This document shows positions 1 through 13,800 of a DNA stretch of 64,000 nt, piece by piece (positions within the stretch are counted from its first letter, which is position 1; each line of letters starts with the position of its first letter). This stretch comes from Formicarius rufipectus (lineage: Eukaryota; Chordata; Aves; Passeriformes; Formicariidae): positions 62,001-126,000 of the forward strand of contig VXAU01002080.1 of the NCBI GenBank assembly GCA_013399695.1. The letters are read 5' to 3'. The notes below the pieces were generated by a model. That model worked only from the letters and a program-made list of their open reading frames with translations, had not been told where the DNA came from and made no database searches. A program made the position numbers and the translations under genes.

Positions 1-3000
1 AATAAAGATTGGCTTTGTAAACACTGTAAGTGCATTTATGATTTACTAACTCCTTTGCATTAGTTAATTACTATCTCTGTTTCCCAAAGTAAACAGCTTT
101 TTTCCTAATGAATCATGATTCAAGTGAACTAAAATCGTGACTAAAATTAAACTGACAAAATATCTATTTTTAGACCTGCTGTTCTTGATCTGAATTTCAA
201 GTTGCAAGTACCTTTTAAGCAGGTTTTATTTCTGAAGACAAAGTTCTCCCATGTAAATCTGGTGTGATGGAAATTATATATAATATTAAAAAAAAAATTC
301 AAATTTGGATACCCATAGGTCAGTTTCCCAGTTTTTACATAATTCAGATATAAAGTGTACATCCTTACTGATTTTAAAGACTCTAAAAGCAAACGTGAGT
401 AGCTTTAATCAAATTGATGTGGGGCATGGAAACCAGAAAGCATTTCTCCTTACCAGTCACAGTCCTTCAAAATACATTCAGAACTTGAAGAACAACCCTT
501 ATGTGTCCTTATGAATCTGTTGTCTGAAAATAAATCTGTAGTTTGCAAAGAGAGAATAACCTATCAAGAAAGATGCATGTCAGCTTCCAGCACCAAAGCT
601 CCAGGGAGATTACACTCAACTATTTAAAAAAGGATAATTTATTTAAAACATGCACTTCAAAATAATCAGTGCTTCTGATCAAGTAGAGTACAGAAACACC
701 TCTAAATCTGTAATTGGAAAAACAAAGTTCTCAGAGCTCCTGAACTATACAGGTATGAAAAACAAAGGGAAATATTTCTTCCTAAAATGAAAAATGCGAA
801 CCACCACCATGGTTTTGTCTTTCTTAAGGGGTATTCATGAAATAAACACCGAGGTAGATCCACATCAGATTTTAAATCTCATTCCTCTTCAAGTTTTTCT
901 CCTCATATTGTCTTTTCTCCTGCATAAAAAAAAAAAAACAAAACAAAAAACAAAAAACACTGTCAATTCAGCTTGCATGTTATTTGTCAGATAAAAACCA
1001 CAACAGAAAAGGGAAAAGGTACCTCAGTTTCTCTCATGCAGCTTTTTCACATCTTTCTTAGGACACTGCAAATGTCTCTGGCAAAATCTGTGGAGTCAAA
1101 ATGATAACAAAGAATCCTTGTAAGGAATCCTGTATGGTTTGTGGCCTGCAACAGGAAATTCAAGTGTAGGGAAGACATATTTGTAGGTATGAAAAAAAGG
1201 AAATAAAGTATGGGATAACCTTCGCTTTCTGAGAATGGATCCCCTTCACAAGTCCTCCAATACGGTTATTGTTGCTTCTCTGTATGTCCTTAGCAATTTG
1301 AAGCATTAATCAACATGCTGGATACACCCTTCCCCAAGGAACTTACACATACAAGACAAAAGATTAACAGAAGGAATTCAGAAACGAGTTTCTCAGGGGC
1401 CTAAAAATTGGATTTTATTTGTTGATATTGCTCACTAAAAAGAGACCCTATGCTGAAATTATCAAAAGACCATATGCCTAATACATTCTGTTTCTTTAAT
1501 ACAGAATAACAGAGGAAAGAAAAACTAGTATATAATATTGTACATGAGTCCATAAACCCATATCATGCTAAAAAAATGATGCTTGAGGGAAGTTATAAGC
1601 CCTGCTCTACAGACTATGTAAAGTCACATGCCAGTTTTCCTTTTCTAGAAGTACAGAAATAAAAAGTAAAGAAAGAGGGAGGAAAGCCACAAGAACTGAA
1701 GTCACTAGAGGCTTGCACAGCCTTACATCTCCTACTTCAGGGTGTGATTATGAAAACTCCTCTGGGCAAAATGAATCCGTGATCCTACTAAAGCCATGGA
1801 AACTATCTCTTGATTTGCTTGGTTCTACTAAGGGTACTGAGGGACCAGTGCACATTGGAGTATGAATACATTAAAGCAGGAAATGAAATATAGAAAGTTC
1901 TGTGAAGCAATTATCAATAATTAATGCTTTTTTCCATTGATTTTTCAGACTCCAGTACCATATTACAGAGATGGAGAGCAACAAAACGTTATCAGAGACC
2001 ATGACTTGACCATAGACTATGTCTGGCAAAGGAAAACATACCCTGTGTTCAACACTGTTAGTTCTGGCATTATCTTATTGTTGGATTCTTACTGCTGTGT
2101 TGGGTATCATGAGAAGCATCACAGTGTGCAGTCACAGAGAACCTTGGGGTAGGAGCAGGTGGGAAGTGCTTTTGAACAGTTTAGTCCATAAAAATCAATA
2201 TCAGGGCTTAAGTAGAAAAAGAGAAAACTATGATGACTCACAAATCAGGATAAAAACCCCTTATACTTTTAATATAAGTTTTGAGGAAAGGAATTATTGA
2301 AGAAGTATTAATTAATTACTGATAAAAACACCAATATTGCCTTGTGGCAAGCTGTATTTTGCCAGTAGCATGACTTATAAGTCATGGTTCCTATACAAGT
2401 AACACTTTGTAAGTGAGATTAATGTTCAGGATACTTATATTGGTTATTTAGTTATATTTACAAATCTATTTCCATGATGTGTTGCATATGTGTTTTGGGT
2501 ATCTGGAAGGCTATCACTCAGTAGGAGATAATCCCATGTATCCACTGAGACAATTTAGGACTCAGAAGGTAGAACTGGTTATGTGTATAGAAAACTAGAT
2601 TATTCCTGATATGGAGCAATTTACTACTTAGCTAATTAATATATAATGTCACTTGGAAAAAAATAAAAAAAAAAAAAGTAAATTTAGATTTGAAAAAAAG
2701 GCAAGAGGCTTTTGCAAGCCACAGTGCTTTGATGCGGACCAAGATTTTGACCACCTTCAAGTCTCAAAGTGTTAACATAACAGTTGTTATTCTTAGAAAT
2801 CACGTCTGCCCACTGAAATGACAGTCACTCTGGCACAGGGAACCCTTCATTGTTTGGTTTTGGCATTGAGTTGGTTTTTTTTGTTGTTTTAACCGAACTG
2901 TCGCTTTTTTTTTTCTTTGTAAGATGGCAGGTTGCCCTGCTTTTACATGCAGGAAAAATCTGCCTTTGTGAGAGCTTATTCTCTCCTGCCAGCCCCATCA

Positions 3001-5062
3001 TACTTGCCCACCTCTATAATCAACGAACCAAAACTGGCAATGGAGCTGAACTGACTGTATCAGCTTTACTGTTCTGGAAAAAAAGCAAGCACTGTTTCAG
3101 TTTATGACGGTATTGATCAGAGTTTCATGACTAACACCTTGAAGAGTTGGTTTGTAAATACATAGAGGACCACAGAAGGAATTTACTTGGGGCTTAAAGC
3201 TAAATTTATTTATTTTAGTTTTAACTCAAATTTACTTCACTTCCATAGTATTGGGCAGTCATCAGGCCCTTTGAAGGCCAAAATAAAGCTCATCATGAAA
3301 GGCCACTAGTGTGAGCGCTTTCTAACAACCCTTATCAGCCAAAAATGAGTTACCTAGAATTGAGCAGTAGAGCCTGATTTCATGTACAGATTTTGGGGGT
3401 ATAGAAAGAAAGATATTACAAAGTCTCTTCGAATAGAGAAAATACGCTTTCACTCCCCTAAAAATACGGCATTATTAATTCAATGGGCATACCATATTAA
3501 TTTCTGATATGTAGCATTTTAGAGCATTTATTAGAATAATTGGTAAAAATCACTGGTAAATGAGGAATGGCAATGTTGTCTCTTGCCTGTTTGCCTCCCA
3601 CCTTCTTCCTGCTGTGTGGAGCCAAAAGCAGTAAAAAGGCAATAGCACATGCCTCTATTAAAGCAACACGTGCTCACATTCCTGAATGTTTAAATGCAGC
3701 CACTCTTTCTCTTAATACAAAAATAGTTATAAACTAGAATTCAGTCTTCTCTGCTTGTAAAGCATCAATACAGAGTGACCAAAGGCCCAAATGATGTCTT
3801 TGGGAGATAGCAAAACATAGACTATTAGAACTGTCTCTAATTTCCTGGAGATTAATAAGAAACAGATGCTCTGACATATTGCCATGGGGAATGGCTGAAA
3901 AATAAAGCTAACAAAAGATACCTGAGAAAAGACATGTGTGTTCATGTCTCTCTTTAAGTTTGTTCAACAGGTCAGACATTTAAAATGTAATTTTTTTCAG
4001 CTTATCCCACATGCACTCTTGATATACCCTACATCTGACATGGGCTGCATCATCAAGAGAGCTTAAGGAATTCACACAAGCTGGGAGATAGAAACCACTG
4101 TTCATACAGGCAATACAATCTCAATGTTCTTCTTATTGGTAAGCATGTGGAGTATGTGCTTTTAAAGCAGTCACAAGGGAACTAACACTGTCTTGTGCTA
4201 TTACAGAACAAACTCTGATGTGGGTTCCAGGCACAGTATGACCCAAAAAAGATTAATTAATTCCTCTAACACTTAGGTATGATGAACCAGATTAACCGGA
4301 AACTACAGTTTCAATGGGAATTACAAAAGAAGTATAAGAAAGCATCAAGTAAGGATTTCACTTGAAGTGTTAGTGTGGCTAACACTAGTGTAAGGACTTC
4401 CTATTGCACCTCAGAACATGAATGAATATTCTGCTTAGGCAGCACAACAACCCAGCAAACCTAGGTTAGTAATATTAACATTAAAAGGAGTAGTTAAACT
4501 GTACTGGATGTAGATTTACTTGAATTCAGGAGAACTGATAGTTGAAACCAATATTTACAAGTCGAATTTTGACACAACAGAGTCATAGTAGGCTGTGATT
4601 TGAAATTAGGAGGTTCTGTTCCCATCTTTGCCATCAATATTCAATCCCGAAGTCTGCCTCTGTCTTTCATGTATTTATGGACTTGATACCTTACACTACC
4701 TACAGTGCAAGATAGAGTGCTGCATATTTGTTCAGCACACACTTGGCTTCACTAAGGCCTCTTTGTTTTACTAACAACAGAGAGTACCCATAGGTAAATG
4801 CCTAAGTCACTGGTGGTTTTAGAAGCCCTTGATCATGCAAAGTGAGCAAAGTGCTGTGTTCAAGTATCCTGGTTATCATAGCCAGGATGAGTTTGCCACT
4901 GTGTGGGTGTGTACTCACACGTCATTTTTCTCATGAACTGCTCACAATGGCCCATTTGCAGCAGCTGCCCAGGGCACACCCAACCCCTCAAGCTACAAAC
5001 TGGGTGTTTAGAAACTTCTGTGGGATAAGGAAGTTCTTCTGCCTTCACACCTATGATTCAGG
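1..5062. other. unique AT-rich non-coding DNA
   Basis: I see no recognisable gene, repeat family or RNA gene in this stretch. It contains short A-runs (for example 926-958, A13 followed by A/C), scattered ORFs of 60-90 codons with no family resemblance, and an open segment from about 1949 to 2150 preceded by a pyrimidine-rich run ending in CAG. That segment has no convincing splice donor. It most resembles intronic or intergenic avian DNA. Confidence 0.6.
926..958 (+). repeat. A-rich simple tract
   Basis: A run of 13 A followed by A3-6 blocks separated by single C. It is low-complexity sequence and no retrotransposon body is recognisable directly upstream of it. Confidence 0.8.
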
Positions 5063-5607
5063 TGTGATAACTCCTTTCCGGGGAGCCATTAGTACCTTCA
5101 CACCCACCTGAGGGGTCATGTCTGCTAATGGACCATCAGGGATGCCAAAAATATGCCATGACTGACCTCACAGAGTAAATCACCCACTGTGAAACTCTCC
5201 ACCCTGGAGGAGGGACTTGGCATTCCCATCTGAGCCCAAGCAGAGATAAGTTTGGGGTTTTGGGACTGGGGCACCACTTGTCAGATCCAGAGGACGACCA
5301 GAGCCTCGACCGGACTGTGACTGCCACTCTGGACTGGACTGCAACCATCATTTTCATCAGCAGTTTTCTTCTTTCATTTTACTTTGAACTCAGGGGGGCC
5401 ACATGGTGCTCAGCACAGGAGTTGGTGAGCTCCATTTTGCTTGTGCCCCACTGTGCAGGGCTGCACATCTGTTTTTGTGGGTCAAACAGATTTTCCTTCT
5501 GTATCAGTGCATTTATTGTGATCCTTTTACGAAATTGTTATTCTGACTTGCAATCCCATTCTGAGCTGGATTCATTTCTCCTGACAGTTTAACTCTAAAC
5601 CAGAACA
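5063..5607 (+). mobile_element. solo LTR of an avian endogenous retrovirus (plus orientation)
   Basis: The block resembles a widespread avian LTR as I remember it: a 5' part with the word GGGGTCATGTCTGCTAATGG, a middle part with GGGGCACCACTTGTCAGATC and then repeated ACTGGACTG words, and a 3' part with CTGCACATCTGTTTTTGTGG. Chosen ends give TGTGATAACT...CCAGAACA, the usual TG...CA form. The flanks TCAGG and TCAAG match at 4 of 5 bases, which could be a decayed target-site duplication. Plus-strand orientation follows the remembered consensus. No gag, pol or env reading frame lies beside it, so it is a solo LTR left by recombination. The left boundary is uncertain, because related sequence may begin up to about 60 bases earlier. 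The family (probably ERVL-like) is an inference from memory. Confidence 0.7.
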
Positions 5608-8600
5608 TCAAGGAATCACTCACCTCAGTGACTCTAGTTCTTGATTTGATTTGGGTAAGTTTTAGATATGACTATGCTGTTTGACAAGTTTAAAACAAAA
5701 CAAAACAAAATAAAGCCACATCAGCTCCATGAAGGACAAATTAAAATAGCCACAAAACCTCCTGTTTTATCGCATTTGTGATTTTAAGGTCCTTGGAAAC
5801 ATTTTTTATAAAACTGTGGGAACAGAAGAACTTATACCAGTACTGAGTATTCTGTGGTGAATTAGTTCATCTGGCAGCTGTCTGCAGGGGTTAGAACTGT
5901 AAGAAGTCCAGCTAGAAATAAACAACAGCTCTGTAAAGAAATATGTCGGGGCGTACAGGCGATAGGATAAGCTTGAAAAAGCTAAACCTGCCATTCACAC
6001 GCAACAAAGTGGCAGTACTTAATGACACCAAATCAAGATTGAGTCGGTAAAAAGGTCATAGAAATTGCTGAACAGAAAGTTACACATTTTGTTTGAAGAG
6101 CAGATACTTGACAGGGAAAAAAAATAATTTGAGTCTGATATACAATAAAATGGGGGGTGGGGAAAAAGTCAGAGGTATAATCCCAGTGTACATGGATAGG
6201 AAGGAAATTTGGCAGACAACAGGCAGAATTCAGCCAAAAACTTGGAACAGAACAGAGGTAAAGCAAAGGAATATTTGAAGCAGGAGTTAAATGCATGTTA
6301 GTCTGACAGCATTTGTAGGTCTGCAAAGACCAAGAGACATGCTCATACTCTCCTGATGTAGACTAAAAAATATGGCATTTGTCTTCTCTAGACAATGTTC
6401 TTTGCTTCATTATATATTTAAATAATTGACCAAGGCATCTAGAAAGGGATTGGCACCTTTTCTCACTGTAGACTTCAAAATAAAGAACGAAATGAATCAA
6501 GAATCTGTATTTAAATGTCAGGAGTTAAAGTATCAGTAGCAACATCCAAGGTGTAACTATACTCTTGCTTGCTATTTTGTTTCCTTCTTCATGCCTGGTC
6601 CTGGCTCCCTGTGACAGATGGTGTAGGATTTTTCAGTGCATCCCAGAAAGGTAGATTTTTAAAAAAATTTACCCTCAGTGGGTGATATTTTCCTTCTCCC
6701 CAGAAACCATCTATAAATGTAGAAAATTATTTATGTTGTGGGATACGTGGCCAGTGCATCGGTGTTGCACAATAAAGTCAAGGCAATGGAGGTGTGAAAA
6801 AGAAAAGAATACAGCTGTGAAAGAGAAGGCAGAATTTTTGTATTCCACTGTGGCAAGAAAATTGGAGTTTGACTATGATAGCGATAAACAGCCATGCAGG
6901 AAAGTAAGAAACTCATTATTGCAGCTGGTGGTGATCTGTATTACAGAACCAGCTCTCACAAGGGAAAGGGATAGGTCCAAGCCATGATGGTCTAGTTACT
7001 ATCAGTACTTGAATTCTCATGAGCTCTCCTCCAGTATTCAGGGGTATGTGTGTACAGAACCAAGCTAGTCTATTTTTCCTGCCAAAAATATAGATGAAAT
7101 GTTTGTTTTTTTCTTTCAAGGGAACTAAATTCAATTGATTTGAAACATATACATTTCTGTTTTGGGATATGTCAGTAGAAATGTGTGAAACTGCAAACAT
7201 GGACCTGAAGCTAAACAGCACATGAGGCAAGTGCCATGGATGAAAAACTGGAGTTACAATAAGGAAAAATAAAATGAGAAATCTAGTAGTTTTCACCACC
7301 TGCATTAGTGCCTTTAAAAAGAAATATGCAGAATTATCATAGCCCAAAGTAGACTGTAGTGGTGCTAAGGAAGTCAGGAAGGTTTGTGAGAAGAGCATTA
7401 CAAAGAGAACACGTACATGTGTTCTCAGGCTGGCAGAAGCAACAATGGCAAAGTTCAACTGAGACTGAAACTTCTGGATCATCTGTTTTTTTCTCCTACC
7501 TGTGAACCCATCAGCCTTCTAAAAGGGTATTCAGAACCCAGGAATAAATGCTGAGGCAGCCACCTGGGAGACACAAACAGGTTTTTTCATGTGGTCACAC
7601 AATGAGACATCCAAGTGCACAAATAGCATGAAATGCAAAAGCCACAGAAAAACTTTCCACGTGTCTCAAATCAAACCCTGACGCTTCCTTGTCATCACAG
7701 CAGTTTTTAATTTCACAGCGAAACCAGTCCTAAAAAACTACGTCTAGGGAAAGAAAGCAAGGTAATTTATCAAGTTATCCATTTTCATGACATCAGAATG
7801 ATTTTGACATGATTTCAGGTGCATTTGTCAAGCACTCCACAAACATCTCTCCACATTCTAAACCAAATACTGTATCTTGTCAAGGACGATAAAAACAAGA
7901 AAACATTAGTTCCAGAAAATATAAAAATACTGCAAACATACAAGAAATTACAGCTATGAATCCATATAAGACTGGACTGAATTACTTTACCATAAAATCT
8001 AAAGATTAACGAGGGCTTTTTTNCTAATCTGCATTTAGAGAAAGTTCATCACCTTTTTTTTTTTGTCTGTTGACTAACCTCAAGCTTTCATGTCATTTAC
8101 TGGAATAGATTTCATTTAGATTTTATTCTATAATCTGTACAAGAAAATTTAAGTCTCTCTTGAATACTTGTTGTAATGCTGTTGTTAAAGCATCTTATCT
8201 CTCCAGAGATTCTGGGCATGAAAATTACTCCTACAGGGGGTCCTACTTGAATTGTTGAATCGGGGGGAAACAGGCATGCAAACTGCAGATTTTACTTCCA
8301 CTTTTCCTTACATAATTGTGCTTTCAGCTTATCCAACAGTCCCGCTGACAGCACAGACACTGAGATGCCGTGGAAGCCACTGCTGCCTGAAGAGCTGCAG
8401 ACTGTCTTTCTTTAAGCCTACCTGCTCATCACTGAGATAAGGAATAAGGAAGAGACAGAAGGTAGATGAATAGGAAAAGAAAAGGAGTAATAAAAGTGCT
8501 ACTGCCATAATGAATTCACATTTTTCAAGCAATTTCATCACTAAGGGAATTCTAATAAATGACATGAGCATATTCCATCACAAGGAAAAAAAAAATAAAG

Positions 8601-10585
8601 GAGAAAAGACTGTTTTCCTAGACTGCCATTTTCTCTCTCTTTTTTTTTTTTTAAACTAACATCATTCAAAGATCTTTATATTTTTAAAACAAGTAAGGTT
8701 AATCCTCTGTGAAGCATCATTAACTCTTCTTGCATGCACTTTGATTTTTCTCTACAACTGCAGACTATGCAGGTGATTATAGTGTAGCTGCTGCCTTGGC
8801 TGTGGTGTTATGTCAGGTGGGAGAACCACAGGGAAAAATGAAGAGGCCCTTTGCAAAGAGGACTAAGAGTCACTGGATTTAGGCCCCACCCTGCAGCAAA
8901 CCTTAGGATTCTGCATCATTTTTATGCTCTAGTTTTATGTCATGCACACACTGGAGAATGAGGATGTCTAAAACACACTGTCCATTTGTCCTACTATAGT
9001 ACTTCTGTGTTGGCAGCTGCAAAAAGATCATTTCCAGGATCACTGTCAGTAGCACGCACAACTATAGGCACATGGACAAAAGTTGTGGACATCAATCCAA
9101 CAGGGCATAAGAATAGCCTTTTAACACAGCATTTTAGTGTGTATTAGCTGCAGAAATAAAATATGTCTTCTGCATCTGTTAAATTAAAATCGATAATTCT
9201 AATGGAAAGTCTGTAGTCATCTTACAGCTTAGCTAGTTCTTCAACCCTTGCTTTGTTTTGAAAAGTCTTTTGAGACTTAAAAGGATGCACACATCCAGAA
9301 ATCACATTTAGTTACATTTACATCACCAGATACTATTCACTTGCTCCTCAAGCAAAGCCTTTAAAAGAGACATTTATATCACTCAATATTAAATTCTTGC
9401 CCATCTTTTCAAACCCCCCTTCTTAGAAGTTACCATCAGTGTAGCCACCAAAATTTAGACAATGTCATTGACGTGAGCTGAGTGCTACACCAAATTCTTC
9501 TTGGAAATGTTGTGCTGCAAAGCTCTGTGTGTCATCTCTTGCAAACGCCATAAGAGCACACAGTGACCTCGTCCCTCTGCTATCTTGCTCATCTGTTACT
9601 TTTAACAAAAGATCATCTAAAAGCAGTGAACGTTAATATGAAAAATAACATGAACAGAAAAATCACATCAAATTGAAGTGTCTTATATAATAGCAAGTGT
9701 TCTGTGTCTCAAGCAGTGGGTTGGAGTAAATTGAAACTCTGAACGTTATGCTGGGGGTGGAAAGAGAAGGAGACATAGCTTATAAAGGCTGCACTTTTTA
9801 TCCTGAGAAATTCGATGCAAGAAGGTCAATCTAGTTTACACATATTAAATGCTTAAAATATCACATAATCTATCAATTCAGAAGAATCAGTGTATAAAAC
9901 TTCAAGAAGCACCAGACAGTAGAGTATATAAATTAAGATATTCTAATTCTATCATCTTGTATTCTTCAAGTGGCAATGCTAATTTCACCCTCAATTTCCC
10001 TGATAATTTCTGATCACGTTTTCTATCTCTAAAAAGTGGTCAATTAACACCTTTCTTAGTAAGAAGGCTTTGTTAAATACCAAAGAAGACAAAGGTACAT
10101 CCTTAGTCACTTAACATTTTAAAAAGTCAAAAACCTCAGTGGAAGCAAGAGGGTTTTTTTTTTCTTATTATCTCCCTTCAAAAAACTTGCTGGTGTTTTC
10201 CCCTCACAGAAGCTAATGGCAGGCAAATTCCTGGCACCAGAAGTAGATGATGTGAACTCTTTTTTTCAGCTCCCAAAATACACTCTGCTGCTTTCAGGCA
10301 GTGGATTAGACTAAAATGAAGCTGAACTCTATCACAATGGTGGAAAAATACATTAAAAGTAGCAGGCTGTTTTGTTTAGACTAAAAATAAAAAACAATGT
10401 GTGAATTCTTTCCAGAGCTATGTGAGATTTCCTGCATATTTTTCATAAATTGGGTAGGTTATAAGTGGGATTTTTTTTTTTCTTACTAAATATTCATCTA
10501 GTTCATATATATTCACAGACCATTCCAGCTACTGGTGATGGAAACAGATACAATGGATCTCTCTGCATAGTTCATTATTGGCTTA
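5608..10585. other. unique AT-rich non-coding DNA
   Basis: No gene or known repeat is recognised. It contains an (AAAAC)4 tract at 5692-5711, a single ambiguous base at 8023, and the longest open frame in the window (minus strand, 6916-7482, 188 codons), which matches no family known to me and is discussed as a finding. Other ORFs are short and look random. Confidence 0.6.
5692..5711 (+). repeat. (AAAAC)4 microsatellite
   Basis: Four tandem copies of AAAAC beginning 85 bases past the proposed LTR end. It is a short simple repeat. Confidence 0.85.
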
Positions 10586-10704
10586 ACCACAGAATTCTGA
10601 GACAATTCAAGTTGGAGGGGACCTCAAGGGTCCAGCCTCCTGCTGAAATCAGGGTAAGATATGAGATCAGACCAGATTATTCAGGGCTTGATCCCCTCAG
10701 ATCT
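10586..10704 (-). mobile_element. CR1 LINE 3'-end fragment (antisense)
   Basis: The plus strand reads CACAGAATTCTGAGACAATT then CAAGTTGGAGGGGACCTCAA, then the words CCTCCTGCTGAAATCAGGG, AGATCAGACCAGATTATTCAGG and GCTTGATCC. This is the reverse complement of the CR1 3' region, as in the familiar avian series 'gttggaagggacct', 'cctcctgctcaaagcaggg' and 'caggttgctcagggcctt'. The element therefore points to the minus strand with its 3' end near 10586. Only about 120 bases survive, well diverged, with no coding capacity. Confidence 0.85.
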
Positions 10705-10762
10705 TGAAGGACAGAGACTATAAAGCCTAAAAGAATATGGCTTATGATGTGCATTACATGCT

Positions 10763-10821
10763 GGTTTTTTTTGGTTTTTTTGGGGTTTTTTTTGTTTTGT
10801 TTTTTTGTTTGTTTTTTTTTT
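10763..10821 (+). repeat. T-rich tract with G interruptions
   Basis: Fifty-nine bases consisting only of T runs broken by G, including GGGG. It lies about 60 bases past the CR1 relic. It is low-complexity sequence of the same kind as the longer tract at 32831-33050. Confidence 0.8.
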
Positions 10822-13800
10822 CCCCTGACTGCTCAACCCCAAAATTGACAGAGAAAAAATTTAAACATCTTCAGTGAGAATACATAGGTATGTATAAGTA
10901 CATACAAGCACATGGAGTGAAATCTACCTTCTTAAATGTACTGTCTGATTCCGTATTATATTTTTGAGTTATATAAGTTTTTTAATAATGTAAGAAGTTA
11001 ATAAAGGGGCAAAGGAAAATTTGATGTATCTATGAATTAATATTAATTGATACTTTGCCAATTATCAAAAGGAAAGATGACTGAGTGCCATGGGTTTCTG
11101 TGTTAGCCCTGAGTCACTGCAAGAGGAAAAATCATTTCTGCTCGAAGGCCGAGAAAAAAATGTTTTGCATTTCCCCACCTAAGAAGTTGTCTACATTTAG
11201 TTTTTAACAGCTGACTCAGTCTCCTTATATTTGTGACACAGTTCAAACTACACAAAGGTCAGCCTTAACCCCTGTTGTCCAGCATTGATGGATTAATGTC
11301 AGATTTCATTTTGGAAATTCCAGCAACTCTAAGTATAATGAGAGTAATGTAAAATACTAAAACTGATTCACCATAGCTCTCAAGAGAAACATTCAAATCA
11401 ACTAAGATTGTCTTTAGGTCAAGTATGTTTGTACTCAAAAAGGTACAGCAGCTTCAAGATGATCACTTAATTGGATTTGTTTACTGTAAACAGTTCTTAG
11501 CACAGGTTTCATTACTCATTATTTCTTTTATATCATTTACAGCTTCTTACATTGCATCTTTTACTTAATTATCTCAAATCTCCATGAAAAGACATGAGCA
11601 ATCATATTTGGTTTCTCTTCTCTCTATTCCTCTCTCTCCAGGAGCACGGTTACAAATACAACCTGGCTAAAGAAACTGGGAAGGAAAAGGAGTCTCAGCA
11701 TATGAGATGTTGCTCTTTCCTGTTGAAGAACATTTCTTGGGTTTTTGAGCAAAACATGAGGTCGGCTGTTACCAGCCTTAGCTTAGCAACAGTCTGTTGC
11801 ATGGGTATTGTGCCATTATAAATTTTAATACTATCAGTTCTTTCAGTATTGTTGTAATTTGCAATTACATGGTCATCTCTATTGCTTGCAAAGCACATGC
11901 ACAGATTTCTAAGATATGCAGACTGTTTCTTTTAATTAAATGGAAGCTGCCTCAATATCTCTCACAGATATTGTTATTTAGGACTACAGAACACAGCATT
12001 CCATTTATAGTTTTGTAGCTCTTTTGTATTACATTGCTATTACTATGAGAAGATACATATAGGCCATTAATGTGAGTAATAACTGTTTATGTAGTATTAA
12101 ATTATTATACTTGGATTATAATTGGATTTTAAGAATAGCCAGTAGTATTTTAGAAGCATTCCATTGGCTCTCACAGTAAATTTATCTTCTCTATTTATTC
12201 TGAAGGGTTTAATTATCAAATATAATTTGTTCAATTGACACTTCTCCCAGGCTCTGAGAAACAACTACCACAATTCTTAAACACACCCACAAAACAGTTT
12301 GTCAAAGAGATAAAAACAGATGAACTTATTAAGTCTTTATGGTGATGAAGCACATCAAATAATACTATTTCAGCAGTAACATATATGAAAGCCTCCTCAA
12401 AAGAAAAACAAAAGCTACCTGGTTCCATAAAAATACACTCTTCTAAAAGTTTCCAAGTAACAAAGGCAGTAAGTTTCAAGGATATAGTCACAATTATATT
12501 GCCATGTTAATTCAAAAACACAGACTGGGAGAGAGTTTCTGCAAACCCTCCCTGCTTCCACTCCATAGTACTTACACACATAGCTCCACAGTTTGCGTGG
12601 TATTTCTAATTGAGCACAGTATAACACATACTTGAAGAGGTTCTTCTTCTCATATATTCTACGATATTTCCAGCTCACCTTCCCAGAGGAGATCTCATTA
12701 TCTATTCTAAGAATAATTTAGGGAAAATTCTTACATAAGGCCCAACTGCTTCAAAATATTTCACCTGTCTCAAAAATAAGTAATCATAGCTCTGAACAAA
12801 TAATGTTTTTAAGGACAACAGTTTGCAAAAACTTCACATGAGACATTAGGATTTGCAAAATAAAGTAGGGTAGCATTTAACACAATCATCTTTGAAAAGC
12901 AAAAATAATAATTTCATGAGCGAAAAAAATTGGGATAATATTTCCAACCTATATAAACTCATTTAAAAATAATACACAGTTAACTCTGCCTTTTAGGAGC
13001 ATAAAAATAACTCATCAGAACTATAATTAACAGAACTTGAGGTAAAACAGGATCACTGGTTATTGATGTTTGAGCACCTGACTAAAATCAAGAGCCCCTT
13101 CCAGCACACATAAATGAATAATTTCATTAGTCAGAGGAAAATTCTACCCTGTTTTGACTAGTGTAGAATCTCTTTCTCCAGCTACCCATGTTTAATTGAA
13201 TGGCCAAGGCATTTGGCAAATTTATAGAGATATGCTTTCCATGACAACTGGCTGTCAAGTTAAAAAACAGTTTGAACTTGGATCCCTCAATACTGTGCTA
13301 TTTATCAACTCAGAATGTCATTATCTCCTACTAGATTATCCTCCTTTCAGTTAGATTAATCACAAACTCACAAACTCAAAAACAAGGACCAAGAGACAAG
13401 AAAATACAACCTATATTTGTATGTTGTGCATGTATAACTTGTTAATTTTTAAGGAGGGAGGACAGGGCCTTCCAAACCTTTCAAAAGACTAACTAACTTC
13501 CACCAGTGCCAGCCCTGGAACAGCAGCTGTGCTCTAGGAGCAGCAAAGCAGCACCGCAGAATAATCTGCACAGTCTGAGATCTGACCAGAAAAGCAGAGA
13601 CTGATGCACATATCACAGGATTCCTGGGCTGTTCTTCCCATCAAAGACAGATAGTCCAGAAAAGAAGTTGTAAAAGCAACCCAGGGACCAACAGAGACAG
13701 TTCTCGAGCACAGAGCTCTTTGGACTGGCACTTGCAGTAGGGAAACTGTCAGTTTGTTTGCTTCTATTCTGTGAAAGAAAGCAGAATTTTGTACCTTTTT

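Noticed and set aside
1937..2300. Open frames after a good polypyrimidine-CAG, one with a signal-peptide-like hydrophobic run
   Set aside because: There is no matching donor in a consistent frame, and two different frames are open over the same bases, which argues against selection on either.
12575..12690. Minus-strand open segment ending in a good donor (TGTGT|gtaagt)
   Set aside because: No acceptor of reasonable quality lies at its upstream edge and no family resemblance is visible.
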